A DNA stretch of 64,000 nucleotides. Source: Brachybacterium paraconglomeratum (GTDB taxonomy: Bacteria > Actinomycetota > Actinomycetes > Actinomycetales > Dermabacteraceae). Position 1 is the stretch's first letter; every line of letters begins with the position of its first letter. The translations under genes and the position numbers were made by a program. The stretch lies in contig NZ_ML133857.1 in the NCBI RefSeq assembly GCF_003994255.1, positions 1-64,000 of the forward strand, read 5' to 3'. Shown here piece by piece: positions 1-8,350 of the stretch. The notes under the pieces are model-generated. The model had not been told where the DNA came from, did not search any database, and worked only from the letters and a program-made list of their open reading frames with translations.

Positions 1-115
1 CAACGGCCGGCTCGAGCACCTCCGCGGCTCCGCACTGGGCTTCCGCAACCTCGTCCACTACATCGCTCGCAGCCTCCTCGAAGCCGGCGGCTTCAGACCC
101 CTCCTACACCCTTAA
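1..115 (+). pseudogene. C-terminal end of an ISL3-type transposase (cut by window edge)
   Basis: Reading from base 2, the frame gives NGRLEHLRGSALGFRN and continues to a TAA at 113-115, 37 codons in all. The NGRLEHLRG...ALGFRNL pattern matches the C-terminus I know from actinobacterial ISL3-family DDE transposases. The rest lies outside the window, so I cannot tell whether the transposase is intact. The DNA just downstream reads, on the minus strand, GGCTCTTCGCA from 127 inwards, which resembles the GGCTCTT... terminal repeats of ISL3 elements and would place the element's end at 127. It overlaps the 3' end of the convergent glycosyltransferase gene. Confidence 0.65.
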
Positions 116-1067
116 ATGCGAAGAGCCACTTAAGTATACCGGCGACAGGAAACGGCACGGTCGCCGCGCCCGGTTGCCAGGCGTTCTCAGGGATCCTCTC
201 GCCGGAGAGCATTCCCTGCCATGCGGCACGCAAATGGGTCTCGTCCATCTCCCCAAGGCGGCGCCAGTGCCACCCCGCTTCAGGGCTCAATTGAGTCGCG
301 GCGAGTGCCCGTGATCCGTGCTCCACCTTGGCCCGGAACTGCTCGAAGCTGCGCCAGGGGAGATGGACGATGCCGAGTCCAGGCACGATGTCTCCGGGGC
401 GCATCACACGGTGATTCCCCATGCCGATCACCGTTCCTCGCATTGGGCGGAAGGCCATCTTTGGGTCGTGGTGGGCCGTCGGATCCAGCCGCCACGCCCC
501 GTCCTGAAGAGGATCGGGAAAGGCATTCACGAGCTCAGCGAGGACGATGGGCGCTGCGGTGCCGCGGAGCACGTCGGCGACGGAGCCGCCCTGCCCCATC
601 CAGCGCTCGTCGGCGTCGAAGGGCAGAACCCATGAGGCACCCGCTCGCCGTGCGGCATCGGCGAGGACTGTCATCTTCGCGGACTGCTCGAACGCCGTCC
701 AGGAGTCGTGACCGACGATTAACGGGAGATCTCGCGCGGCGGAGGCGAGAACGTCCCGCGTGGCATCGGTCGAGCCGTTGTCCACGCAGAGCACGCGGTC
801 CACGCCCTGTGATGCCAGCTGAGTGACCGTGCCCTCCAGGACGTCAGCCTCGTTCCGGACCATGGCGATGCCCCAGATCTCGCCCCGCCCCGCGGTCGGC
901 AGTGGGGGAAGAGTGATCCCCGTCGCTGCACGTCGCAGTGCATCACGACGGCGAACTCGGAAGGTGACGGCATCGGAGGCTGCAGCAGCGCTTCGGCGAG
1001 CGACGAAGAGACGATGCTTGGCGGCTCGTGCGGTCGCCAGTGGATCGAATGACGGCAGCGCGCTCAT
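93..1067 (-). CDS. GT2-family glycosyltransferase, 3' end replaced by IS sequence
   Basis: A 324-residue protein of the GT-A fold. Residues 65-100 carry the nucleotide-sugar binding start (MVRNEADVLEGTV, then VDNGSTD), and DADE at 151-154 is the metal-binding DxD-type motif. It resembles the 'glycosyltransferase family 2' proteins that act on the cytoplasmic face during polysaccharide assembly. It is the last gene of a minus-strand run and overlaps the GT11 gene by an ATGA. The final eleven residues and the stop codon are read from DNA that belongs to the ISL3-type element ending at about 127, so the native C-terminus is probably lost. Whether the enzyme still works is unknown. Donor and acceptor sugars cannot be read from sequence. 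Confidence 0.85.
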   Translation of the reverse strand: MSALPSFDPLATARAAKHRLFVARRSAAAASDAVTFRVRRRDALRRAATGITLPPLPTAGRGEIWGIAMVRNEADVLEGTVTQLASQGVDRVLCVDNGSTDATRDVLASAARDLPLIVGHDSWTAFEQSAKMTVLADAARRAGASWVLPFDADERWMGQGGSVADVLRGTAAPIVLAELVNAFPDPLQDGAWRLDPTAHHDPKMAFRPMRGTVIGMGNHRVMRPGDIVPGLGIVHLPWRSFEQFRAKVEHGSRALAATQLSPEAGWHWRRLGEMDETHLRAAWQGMLSGERIPENAWQPGAATVPFPVAGILKWLFAFKGVGGV

Positions 1068-1924
1068 CCGGTTGCTCCTCGGCGCGGTGAGTATTCGGTG
1101 CGGGGCCAGGACGGGTCGAACATCGGGGCGATGGGGTTGCCATCCGGTGCGATCTCGTGATGGGACGGCGCGATCGCAAGATGCTCGTCGTCGAACGAGG
1201 AGGCCAGGTGGCTACCCCAGTAGGAGAACGTCGAGTTCGCGAGGACCAGTGTGGTGGCTGAGGACAGGGCGGCGAGATCGTCGAACGGCGAGGATCTGCC
1301 CTCCAGTGTCCGGATGTCGCCGAGCGCAGGTGTGAGCTCCCGACGGCACCAGTCGACGTCGTCGGAGACGACCAGGACGTCGTCGACAGGGCGACCGGCC
1401 TGTCGCGCGAGCTCGACTGCACCGGCGACGTGGCTGTGGATGTCCAGGCCGAATCGTGCGAAGAACTCGGGCACCTCGTAGTAGTCGCCACGGCGCACGT
1501 TCACGACAAGAGTCTCTGGATCGATCTGAGCTCGGATACGTGACCGTCGTTCACGGAAGGCGTCGCTGCTGTCCACGAGCGCCAGGCAGAAGTTCCGGTT
1601 CTGCGAGCGATCGAAGTCGTGGTCGAAGAAGAAGCGGGTCGCGAACCGTCGGCGATCGAGGATCGAGACGTCCTTCTGGTCGATCGTGAGGTCCCTGAGG
1701 AGCGGGAACTCCTCGATCCAGTCGGGCATGGTGGCGGAGCGCAGCACGGCGGCACGTCGTCCGGCGCGTTTTTCCTGATGGGCCCACTGCCAGAGGTACA
1801 GGTTGTTCCCGCCTCGGATGCCGTCCGACGATCCCTGTACGGTGCGCGCCCCGGGGCGTTCGCGCACGATGTCCAACAGGCGCCGTGCCGCGCTCTCCGC
1901 CGCAGACCTGATCATCGGTTGCAC
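1064..1924 (-). CDS. GT11-family (alpha-1,2-fucosyltransferase-like) glycosyltransferase
   Basis: A 286-residue protein with the GT11 motifs in order: an N-terminal GGNNLYLWQWA (38-48), equivalent to the family's GGLGNQLFQYA motif; VNVRRGDY at 141-148, the donor-binding HxRRGDY motif with N in place of H; and NSTFSYWGSHL at 230-240. GT11 enzymes transfer fucose (some family members are galactosyltransferases), so this gene suggests a deoxysugar in the polymer side chain. That sugar assignment is inference. It overlaps the downstream GT2 by 4 nt and the upstream glycosyltransferase by 13 nt, so the genes are translationally coupled. The base composition is visibly less GC-rich than the central and right parts of the window. 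Confidence 0.8.
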   Translation of the reverse strand: MQPMIRSAAESAARRLLDIVRERPGARTVQGSSDGIRGGNNLYLWQWAHQEKRAGRRAAVLRSATMPDWIEEFPLLRDLTIDQKDVSILDRRRFATRFFFDHDFDRSQNRNFCLALVDSSDAFRERRSRIRAQIDPETLVVNVRRGDYYEVPEFFARFGLDIHSHVAGAVELARQAGRPVDDVLVVSDDVDWCRRELTPALGDIRTLEGRSSPFDDLAALSSATTLVLANSTFSYWGSHLASSFDDEHLAIAPSHHEIAPDGNPIAPMFDPSWPRTEYSPRRGATG

Positions 1925-2916
1925 CCTCCCGTCTCGAGTTCGGAGAGCTCATCCTGGAATCGTGCGGACGGTGCGAGTCCGAGCGCGAGAGCGATCTCGT
2001 GGATCCTCCATCGCCAGTCCAACGTTGCACGTGCATGAGCGTGAGCCTGCCCGGGGACCAGTCGGGACCAACGGTCGACGGCCTCACGGATCTGCTTGAT
2101 TCCGTGGGAGAGGTCTGTGGGATCGATTTCGACCGTGCTGCCCGGACCGAGCGTCCGGTCAGAGGCGCGTGGCGCAACCCCGGCGACGATCGCGCCCGCA
2201 CCCAGCGCATCGGTCCAACGGCCGGTGACGTAGTCCCTGGTCGGATGTGTGTAGTCGGCAGGGCTCACGAGATTGGAGAAGGCGAGCACGAACTTGGAGC
2301 GCAGTAGGGTCGAGCGCACGTTCTGCTGATTCACTGCAGGATCCGGGTCCATGGCAGGCCGACCCTCGAACGTCAGCCCCACTGCCGCAGCGGCTTCCGC
2401 GGTGCGACGGTCGTCGTCCCAGGCGGCTGGCTGTCGCCCGATGCGGAGCAGGTCCACGGGGCGTTCGGTCGGCAGCTCGTCGATCGCGAGCGTGTCCGTG
2501 CCCCACGGTGCCCAGTGGATCTGGGTCCCCGTCGTGGACGCCCACTCGTCCTGCAGCTCGCGGTCGGTGATGAAGATGTGGTCGAAGTGGCCACGATCCC
2601 GGGCCATGCGCGAGATGCGATCGCTCCAGAACGAGTCGATGACCCAGGCGGCAGTCGTGCGATATCCGGGCAGCCAATGGCGGAGGCGGGCGGCGTAGGC
2701 GAGGTGCGCCGGGTTCGAGGCGAGGACGAGGAGCGTCCGGCGGCCCGAACGGTGCCGAGGGAGCTGGCCGAGGAGCTTTCGGGCGATCGAGACCTCGCCC
2801 TCGTCCTGCAGGGTGACGAGATTGCCCTCCAGGAGCCGTGCGGTGAGATCGGCGAGCTGATCGATGGGTCCCCAGCCGTTCCCGCCTGCTCGGATGTAGA
2901 GGATGTCGAGAGTCAT
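1912..2916 (-). CDS. CgeB-like/GT-B glycosyltransferase
   Basis: A 334-residue soluble protein. There is no signal peptide or membrane segment. The layout, a short N-terminal domain (TLDILYIRAGGNGWGP), an AAWVIDSFW segment around residue 90, an HIFITDRELQDEW segment and a C-terminal domain with GRWTDALGAGAIVAG, resembles the CgeB/'glycosyl transferases group 1' proteins of GT-B fold used in spore and capsule polysaccharides. No single catalytic motif is diagnostic, so the family call is moderate. The gene overlaps both neighbours (13 nt downstream, ATGA upstream), which places it firmly in the glycosyltransferase operon. Confidence 0.65.
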   Translation of the reverse strand: MTLDILYIRAGGNGWGPIDQLADLTARLLEGNLVTLQDEGEVSIARKLLGQLPRHRSGRRTLLVLASNPAHLAYAARLRHWLPGYRTTAAWVIDSFWSDRISRMARDRGHFDHIFITDRELQDEWASTTGTQIHWAPWGTDTLAIDELPTERPVDLLRIGRQPAAWDDDRRTAEAAAAVGLTFEGRPAMDPDPAVNQQNVRSTLLRSKFVLAFSNLVSPADYTHPTRDYVTGRWTDALGAGAIVAGVAPRASDRTLGPGSTVEIDPTDLSHGIKQIREAVDRWSRLVPGQAHAHARATLDWRWRIHEIALALGLAPSARFQDELSELETGGCNR

Positions 2917-3869
2917 CGGGCAGACACCTCCGACGTCGTCACCGTGATGGACTGCGGTGCGGGGTTACGGTGCAGGATTCGGAAAGCGAGAATGCCCTGC
3001 AGAGCCCCTACGTTGCCGCCGAGGATCTGTGCCGTGCGCAGGCGGTCGGCTCGGCTCTGTTGTCGCAGCAGATTCGGGACCTGGCGCGCGATCTGGATGA
3101 GCGAGTACTTGAGGCTCGGCCCGGTCATGCTGCTCGAGCGATAGCGGGTCCACAGGAGGATCCGTGCGTAGTGCTGGATGCGTTGTTGGCGGAAGAGTGC
3201 CCTCGGCGCGTGCTTGAGTCGGTAATGCACAACAGCTCGGGGACGCGTGACCACCTCGGTCCCTGACAGCTGCGCGCGCCACGCGAAGTCTGTCTCCTCT
3301 GCCCCGCCTGGATAGGAGGGGTCCATGCCGTCGAGCGCGAGATAGCGGTCGCGCCGGATGGCGAAGTTCCCGCCTGGGGCGGTGGGCAGGTAGCCGGCGT
3401 ACCCCTCTGGGGTCAGGAATTCCGGAGTGGAGGCCGGATCGGGATCCGGGGCGATGCTGTACGCCGCGAGGACATCCGTGTCGTTGAACCGCTCATGGTG
3501 CAGGGCACCGGCGGAGATGACATCAGCTCCGGCCAGGAGCGGTGCCGAGAGCTCGCGCACCCAATGCGCATCGACGAGGTCATCCGCATCGCAGAACAGC
3601 AGGACGGAACCGCGTGCGGCGGCGGCGCCACAATTCCGGGCGTGACTCGCGCTCGACGGACCAGCGGCGTCGACCACGCGGAGATCAAGGGCGCCTGCGT
3701 GCGCGTTGGCGACAGCTCGGGTTCCGTCGCTGCTGTTGTTGTCGCACACCAGGACCTCGAAGTGCTCTGCGCCTTCTTGGGCGCGCAACGATTCGAGCTG
3801 CTCGCCCAGCACGTTCGCGGCATTGTGTGCGGGGATGATGACACTGAGCCGGGGCGGGGTCTCGCTCAC
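2913..3869 (-). CDS. GT2-family glycosyltransferase
   Basis: Reading from the chosen GTG start the protein is 318 residues: LSVIIPAHNAANV near residues 8-20 is the GT2 nucleotide-binding strand, DNNSSDGT at 43-50, and DADD at 94-97 is the metal site. I prefer GTG at 3867-3869 over the longer ATG at 3938 because the longer form adds 23 unconserved residues lying over the upstream gene, while GTG has a GGAGAGG ribosome site and begins 1 nt after the upstream stop codon. The DADD motif falls at the same residue as in the GT2 at 4392-5369, so these two are probably paralogues. The role is likely addition of one side-chain or backbone sugar. Confidence 0.8.
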   Translation of the reverse strand: MSETPPRLSVIIPAHNAANVLGEQLESLRAQEGAEHFEVLVCDNNSSDGTRAVANAHAGALDLRVVDAAGPSSASHARNCGAAAARGSVLLFCDADDLVDAHWVRELSAPLLAGADVISAGALHHERFNDTDVLAAYSIAPDPDPASTPEFLTPEGYAGYLPTAPGGNFAIRRDRYLALDGMDPSYPGGAEETDFAWRAQLSGTEVVTRPRAVVHYRLKHAPRALFRQQRIQHYARILLWTRYRSSSMTGPSLKYSLIQIARQVPNLLRQQSRADRLRTAQILGGNVGALQGILAFRILHRNPAPQSITVTTSEVSAR

Positions 3870-3870
3870 G

Positions 3871-4395
3871 TCAGTCCGCCTCTCCGCCCTGATCTCCAGG
3901 CTCCAGGTCGCGCAGCTTCCTGGCGGGCACTCCTGCATAGACGCTGTCGGGGAAGCAGTCGGAGGTCACCACGGCCCCGGCGCCGATGATGCTTCCGGCG
4001 CCGACGGTGATGCCCGGGAGCAGGATGGCTCCTGCTCCGATCCATGCGCCGGCGCCGACGGTGATGCCTCGGTGGGCGCCATCTGCGGCCCGTCGAGCGG
4101 ATGGGCCGATCCCGTGATTGCCGGTCACGAACATCGCTCGAGGCCCCACGGTGACGTTGGTTCCGAGCTGGATCGGGCCGGCGTCGAAATAGACCTGGTT
4201 GTTGATGAAACTGCCGGCGCCGACACGAATCGAGTTCGGGTTGCAGAAGGTGATGCCATGTCCGAGGGCTACGTCGTCGATGCCGGCGAGCCCCAGTCGA
4301 GCCAGGAGCTGAGCGCGATATCGGATGGGCACCACGGAAGACCCGGCGGTCTGGAAGAGCGCGCGCCTCACGGACCCTGCAAGCGGCATCTTCAT
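3871..4395 (-). CDS. Left-handed beta-helix (hexapeptide repeat) acetyltransferase
   Basis: A 174-residue protein built of hexapeptide repeats, from about residue 55 (IRVGAGSFINNQ) through ITVGAGAWIGAGAILLPGIT to IIGAGAVVTSD, then the SVYAGVPARKLR tail typical of the maltose/galactoside O-acetyltransferase and WcaF/WcaB group. Its active-site His is probably in GNHGIG (92-97). It most likely O- or N-acetylates a sugar of the polymer using acetyl-CoA. The start ATG at 4395 overlaps the upstream GT2 stop as ATGA. A longer frame to 4932 exists but only runs over the neighbouring gene. Confidence 0.85.
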   Translation of the reverse strand: MKMPLAGSVRRALFQTAGSSVVPIRYRAQLLARLGLAGIDDVALGHGITFCNPNSIRVGAGSFINNQVYFDAGPIQLGTNVTVGPRAMFVTGNHGIGPSARRAADGAHRGITVGAGAWIGAGAILLPGITVGAGSIIGAGAVVTSDCFPDSVYAGVPARKLRDLEPGDQGGEAD

Positions 4396-5369
4396 GCGGA
4401 CATCGTCCCCTCTGAAGGATCGTTGTGTCGGGTGGACGGCGCGGTGAGCCCGAGCCCCGGCGCCGACACGGGCGGCGTGCGCGGCCAACCGAAACGGAGC
4501 GCACCGCTCGCATTGCCGAGGGCATGGGACCACCGCATGCCGACGTCGAACGGCGAGGCCGAGCGACGGAACGGCATCAGGACCGTCGCCGCCAGGCATC
4601 GGGCGATGTCGACCGGCCACGGCGGGACGGGCGACTGAGAGGACGCTCCGTGGACGATCAGCAGTCGCCGTCGGGCCCGTGCGTCCTGGAACCCGCGGCG
4701 CATGCGCTGCTTCGCGGACCACTTCCCCCGATAGCCGATGCGGACTGCCTCCGCGACTGGGACTCGATGGCCGGTGCGCCGGGAACGGAAGGCGAGATCG
4801 TTGTCGTCGCCGTAGTGAGCGAAGCCCTGGTCGAAGCCGCGCAGCTCGAGAAGCGTCGACCGGGCCCCTCCGAAGTTTCCCGCCATCAGGACGGGGAACG
4901 GGCCGGTCTGCTTGTCCACCGGCGCAGTCCACTCCGGGGGAGAGGCGTCGAACTCCCGGCGGACCGTCTCGAGGCCGTCTGCAAAGGGCGCCTCGGCCAG
5001 CAGGATCGACTCCCCGGTCCAGAGCTCGGTGTGCTGGGACGCGAGGTATCCGTTCCTCACCCAGGTCCGTGAGACGACGTCGTCCGCATCGCAGAACTGC
5101 AGTGACTCGGCGTGAGCATGGGAGATCCCCACGTTGCGCGCATAGGAGGAGCCCTGGTGCTCGTGTGCGCGGACGATCCTCAGCTCGAAAGCGGTGGAGT
5201 GCAGGAAGTCCGCAGCGGCCTCATCGAGTCGTTGCGCGGGGTCGTTGTCCACGAGGATCACCTCGAACGGCGGCGCGTCGATCTGATCCGAGAGCGATGC
5301 CAGCTGGAGCGCGATGGTCGACTGCGCCTGGAAGCACGGGATGACCACGCTGACCGATGGACCGGTCAC
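4392..5369 (-). CDS. GT2-family glycosyltransferase, first gene of the minus-strand operon
   Basis: A 325-residue GT-A enzyme: SVVIPCFQAQ at 7-16, VDND at 40-43 and DADD at 94-97, followed by an acceptor-binding region with GFDQGFAHYGDDNDLAFR. Motif spacing equals that of the GT2 at 2913-3869. It is the promoter-proximal gene of six overlapping minus-strand genes (5369 down to 93) that together look like the side-chain assembly set of one polysaccharide. The region upstream (5370-5879) must hold the promoter; TATCGT at about 5423-5428 (minus strand) is a possible -10. Confidence 0.85.
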   Translation of the reverse strand: MTGPSVSVVIPCFQAQSTIALQLASLSDQIDAPPFEVILVDNDPAQRLDEAAADFLHSTAFELRIVRAHEHQGSSYARNVGISHAHAESLQFCDADDVVSRTWVRNGYLASQHTELWTGESILLAEAPFADGLETVRREFDASPPEWTAPVDKQTGPFPVLMAGNFGGARSTLLELRGFDQGFAHYGDDNDLAFRSRRTGHRVPVAEAVRIGYRGKWSAKQRMRRGFQDARARRRLLIVHGASSQSPVPPWPVDIARCLAATVLMPFRRSASPFDVGMRWSHALGNASGALRFGWPRTPPVSAPGLGLTAPSTRHNDPSEGTMSA

Positions 5370-5879
5370 GTCCCCTCCTCGCTCCTCATCCGGGCCCGCG
5401 CTCGGTGCGCGCGCGACGAGTCGAACGATAGCGGCAACTCACCAGCCCGGGCCGAAAGTCTCGTCGCCTCTTCTTGCCTCTCAGACCGCGATCGGGCCTC
5501 GAGTCCGGGTGCATCGCGGTCGGACGGTCGCGGATGTGACGCCACCCACCGATCGCAAGCGAGAAAAGTTCTCAGTTACCCCTCGGGGCGAGTCGCCGCG
5601 CTTCAGCGGCGATGCCGCGCGAGACGGGCGCGCGGCATCGGCAGTGAGGCGTCAGGACCAGCACAGTCACGGGGACTCCAGCCCGCCGGTCAACGCGCCT
5701 CGATGCCAACTTCGAGTTCCGCGGGACCGTGCCGAGACGGCATCCGAGAAGTCGGTCCTGAGCAGGGGCTGCGACGGCTGAGCATGGTCCCCCTAAGCCC
5801 CGTTGAAGGCGACGCCGTCGTGGATTCGTCACGCCGCTCGCACAGTGCTCAGGGGCATCGAGAGACCAGGGGATGAGAG
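5370..5879. other. Intergenic region with divergent promoters
   Basis: About 510 bases without a convincing gene separate the minus-strand glycosyltransferase operon from the plus-strand Tat-exported protein, so it should contain two divergent promoters. A small dyad GAGAA-AAG-TTCTC lies at 5571-5583. No frame has good coding character. No copy of the GGACA-type direct repeat found before other EPS units was seen here. Confidence 0.5.
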
Positions 5880-6638
5880 ATGGCCACGCCAGAGCAGGAG
5901 ATCAGGACGACGCGCCGCGCCGTCGTACGCGGTGCCGCGTGGGCGGCACCCGTCGCACTCGCGACCGTCGCCGCGCCCGCGGTCGCGGCGAGTCGGCCGC
6001 CCGCGCAGCACGAGATGGATCTCGGGATCTTCGTCTCCGCCTCGGCGTCGGCGGACACCGTCGGACGCGTCGGCTACTTCGGAGGCAACGCCGGCGGAGT
6101 CCAGACCACGGCCGACACCCCTGAGGAATCGTTCCGCAACGGAACGACCTGGGCGGAGTCCGACCTGAACTGGGTGGACGGGCGAGGGACGACCGCGACC
6201 ACCTGGAATGCCATGAACGCCGACAACGGCGAGGGCAGCTTCACCCCGGCCATCAGTCCAAGAAACGCGGCGAAGGCCTTCACCTCCACGGCTGGCATCT
6301 CGGGGACCCCGAAGTACGTCTCGCCCCTGTCCGCGAAGGGATCCCCCACCTTCAACGCGCCGACCGTCACCACCAACAGCAAGGGGCAGGTCGTGGTCAC
6401 GATGAGCTACACGTTCACCACGAACCAGGCGGTCACCGCCGGCACCGCGAAGCCGTACGCGCAGATCATCTCCCCGCACACCTTCGGGCTGTCCAAGCCC
6501 GGCCTGCTGGGCTTCCAGATCGCCGCCGACATCACCGGCACGCTCACGCCGAGCACCACGCAGCAGCCGCTCCAGCTCTCTCGTGCCCTCACGCAGCGGA
6601 CCTACCTCTCGCTCTCGGGTGCGTGGCCGCCCGGGTGA
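5880..6638 (+). CDS. Tat-exported protein of unknown function
   Basis: A 252-residue protein with a clear twin-arginine signal: TRRAVVRGAAWAAPVA at residues 11-26, a hydrophobic h-region and an AVAAS cleavage region near 36-40. The mature part is Ser/Thr/Gly-rich, has no Cys and looks beta-rich. It matches no family I recognise. The RRxVxRGAxxAAP style of signal is shared with the protein at 17524-18327, and the two may belong to one class of actinobacterial surface proteins. There is no LPXTG or C-terminal membrane anchor, so it is probably released or loosely wall-associated. An AGGGG ribosome site precedes ATG 5880. Confidence 0.75.
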   Translation: MATPEQEIRTTRRAVVRGAAWAAPVALATVAAPAVAASRPPAQHEMDLGIFVSASASADTVGRVGYFGGNAGGVQTTADTPEESFRNGTTWAESDLNWVDGRGTTATTWNAMNADNGEGSFTPAISPRNAAKAFTSTAGISGTPKYVSPLSAKGSPTFNAPTVTTNSKGQVVVTMSYTFTTNQAVTAGTAKPYAQIISPHTFGLSKPGLLGFQIAADITGTLTPSTTQQPLQLSRALTQRTYLSLSGAWPPG

Positions 6639-6654
6639 GCTCAGCGGCTCTGAT

Positions 6655-6675
6655 CACAGTTTCTGCACAACTGTG
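6655..6675. promoter_or_regulatory. Perfect 7-bp inverted repeat upstream of the phosphoglycosyltransferase gene
   Basis: CACAGTT at 6655-6661 and AACTGTG at 6669-6675 are exact reverse complements separated by 7 nt. The site sits about 190 nt upstream of the start at 6864, just after the stop of the exported-protein gene, in a stretch more AT-rich than its surroundings that also contains CATTAAAGT. It has the form of a dimeric regulator's operator. It could alternatively be a weak terminator for the preceding gene. Confidence 0.4.
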
Positions 6676-6863
6676 CTCGACTGTCGCCACCGACCATTAA
6701 AGTCGCAATCAAACGTCGCTTCGCCCGTTATCTCCCTAGGGGGCTCGAGGCGGTGGGGGTCGGGCCGAGCGGTCCGACGAGGGCTGTGAGACGGTGGCGG
6801 TGGCTGCCGATGAGCCGTGGAGGGCCATTGAACGCTGTTCCCGGGGACCTGGGAGTGGGGACC

Positions 6864-8348
6864 ATGACTGAGCTGGACGCCGAGCGGACCGCTGCGGCAC
6901 GCCGTCGAGCCGCGACGCGGTCCCAGCGCACGTCGGTGGCACAGCTGCGCCGACTGACCCTGCCGGCGATGATCGTTGCGGACGTGCTCGCGCTCGCCCT
7001 CGCGGTGGGCATCGCGTTCGCCGTCCGCCAGCTCCTCCTGCCCCCGGCCGGCGATCTTCGCGAGAACGTCGCCAGCGCCTCCCTCGTCATGGCGCTCGGC
7101 TGGCTGGCCGCGATCGCGATGCTCGGCGGGTACGACCGTCGCCAGCTCACCTCCGGCCCGCAGCTCTACCGCAACGTGCTCCACGCCTCCGGCGCCGCCT
7201 TCGGCGTCATCGGCGCGCTCGTCTACCTGCTGGACCTCGAGCTCTCACGCGCCTTCTTCATCGCCTTCTTCGTCACCGGCCCGCCGCTTCTGTTGCTGAA
7301 CCGGTTGCTGCTGCGCCGCGCCCTGGCGTCCGCCCGCGTGCGCGGGCGCTTCCGCCAGTCGCTCATCGCCGTGGGCTCCCTCGCGCACGTCGACGGGATC
7401 GCCGCGACCCTTCACCGGGAGCGATGGCTCGGCTACGACATCGTCGGCGCGGTGACCCCCGGCGGCATCGCCGACGCCTCCAAGCTCGGCATCCCCGTGC
7501 TCGGCCCGGAGCGGGAGCTTCTGCGGATCGCGGAGACCGCAGCGCCCGACATGCTCTTGTTCACCGCTGGCTCCACGGCGAGCGCGGAGGAATTCCGCCG
7601 CACCGCCTGGAAGCTCGAGCACGAGAGGATCGGCGTGATCGTGGTGCCCGCCCTCACCGAGATCTCCGCTGACCGCGTCACGATGCGCCCCGTCGCGGGC
7701 CTGCCGCTGGTGCACATGGATCTCCCCCGCGCCCGCCAGGCCCTGCGCTGGACCAAGCGTCTGTTCGACGTGGTCGTCGCCGCGCTCGTCCTCGTCGTGA
7801 TCTCCCCGCTGCTGGCCGTGATCGCGCTGCGCATCCGCGCCCACGACGGAGGACCGGTGATCTTCCGCCAGCAGCGCGTGGGGCGCGACGGGAAGCACTT
7901 CGAGTTCCTGAAGTTCCGCACGATGGTCACCGACGCCGAGGCCGTGAAGGTCGAGATGGTCGAGCGCGCCGTCCAGGACCGCGGCAACACGGTCATGTTC
8001 AAGATGAGGAACGACCCCCGCATCACCGCCCCCGGACGCTTCCTGCGCCGCTTCTCCCTCGACGAGCTGCCTCAGCTGTGGAACGTGCTGCGCGGCGACA
8101 TGAGCCTCGTCGGCCCCCGTCCCGCCCTGCCCGGCGAGGTGGAGCGCTACGACGACGACGCGAAGCGCCGCCTCCACGTGCGCCCCGGGATCACCGGTCT
8201 GTGGCAGGTCTCCGGCCGCAGCGACCTCTCCTGGGAGGACACGGTGCGGCTGGACACGTACTACGTCGACAACTGGTCCTTCACCCAGGACCTCCAGATC
8301 CTCATGCGCACGGTCAAGGCCGTGCTCGCCTCCTCGGGTGCCTACTGA
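6864..8348 (+). CDS. Polyprenyl-phosphate sugar-1-phosphate transferase (WbaP/ExoY-type) initiating EPS synthesis
   Basis: A 494-residue membrane enzyme that transfers a sugar-1-phosphate from UDP-sugar to undecaprenyl phosphate, the first step of EPS repeat-unit assembly. The N-terminal half has about four transmembrane helices and a CoA-binding/Rossmann-like central region. The C-terminal 200 residues are the bacterial sugar transferase domain: TKRLFDVVVAALVLVV, KFRTMVTDAE, LDELPQLWNVLRGDMSLVGPRP with the catalytic Asp-Glu near 398, and PGITGLWQVSGRSDLSW. I chose ATG 6864, which has a GGGAG site, over an upstream in-frame ATG at 6753. A second enzyme of this superfamily is encoded at 31950-33095. 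Confidence 0.92.
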   Translation: MTELDAERTAAARRRAATRSQRTSVAQLRRLTLPAMIVADVLALALAVGIAFAVRQLLLPPAGDLRENVASASLVMALGWLAAIAMLGGYDRRQLTSGPQLYRNVLHASGAAFGVIGALVYLLDLELSRAFFIAFFVTGPPLLLLNRLLLRRALASARVRGRFRQSLIAVGSLAHVDGIAATLHRERWLGYDIVGAVTPGGIADASKLGIPVLGPERELLRIAETAAPDMLLFTAGSTASAEEFRRTAWKLEHERIGVIVVPALTEISADRVTMRPVAGLPLVHMDLPRARQALRWTKRLFDVVVAALVLVVISPLLAVIALRIRAHDGGPVIFRQQRVGRDGKHFEFLKFRTMVTDAEAVKVEMVERAVQDRGNTVMFKMRNDPRITAPGRFLRRFSLDELPQLWNVLRGDMSLVGPRPALPGEVERYDDDAKRRLHVRPGITGLWQVSGRSDLSWEDTVRLDTYYVDNWSFTQDLQILMRTVKAVLASSGAY

Positions 8349-8350
8349 CG

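Noticed and set aside
4396-4932. N-terminal extension of the acetyltransferase
   Set aside because: The added 179 residues overlap the GT2 gene in another frame and are low-complexity; ATG 4395 gives the normal hexapeptide acetyltransferase length and an ATGA overlap.
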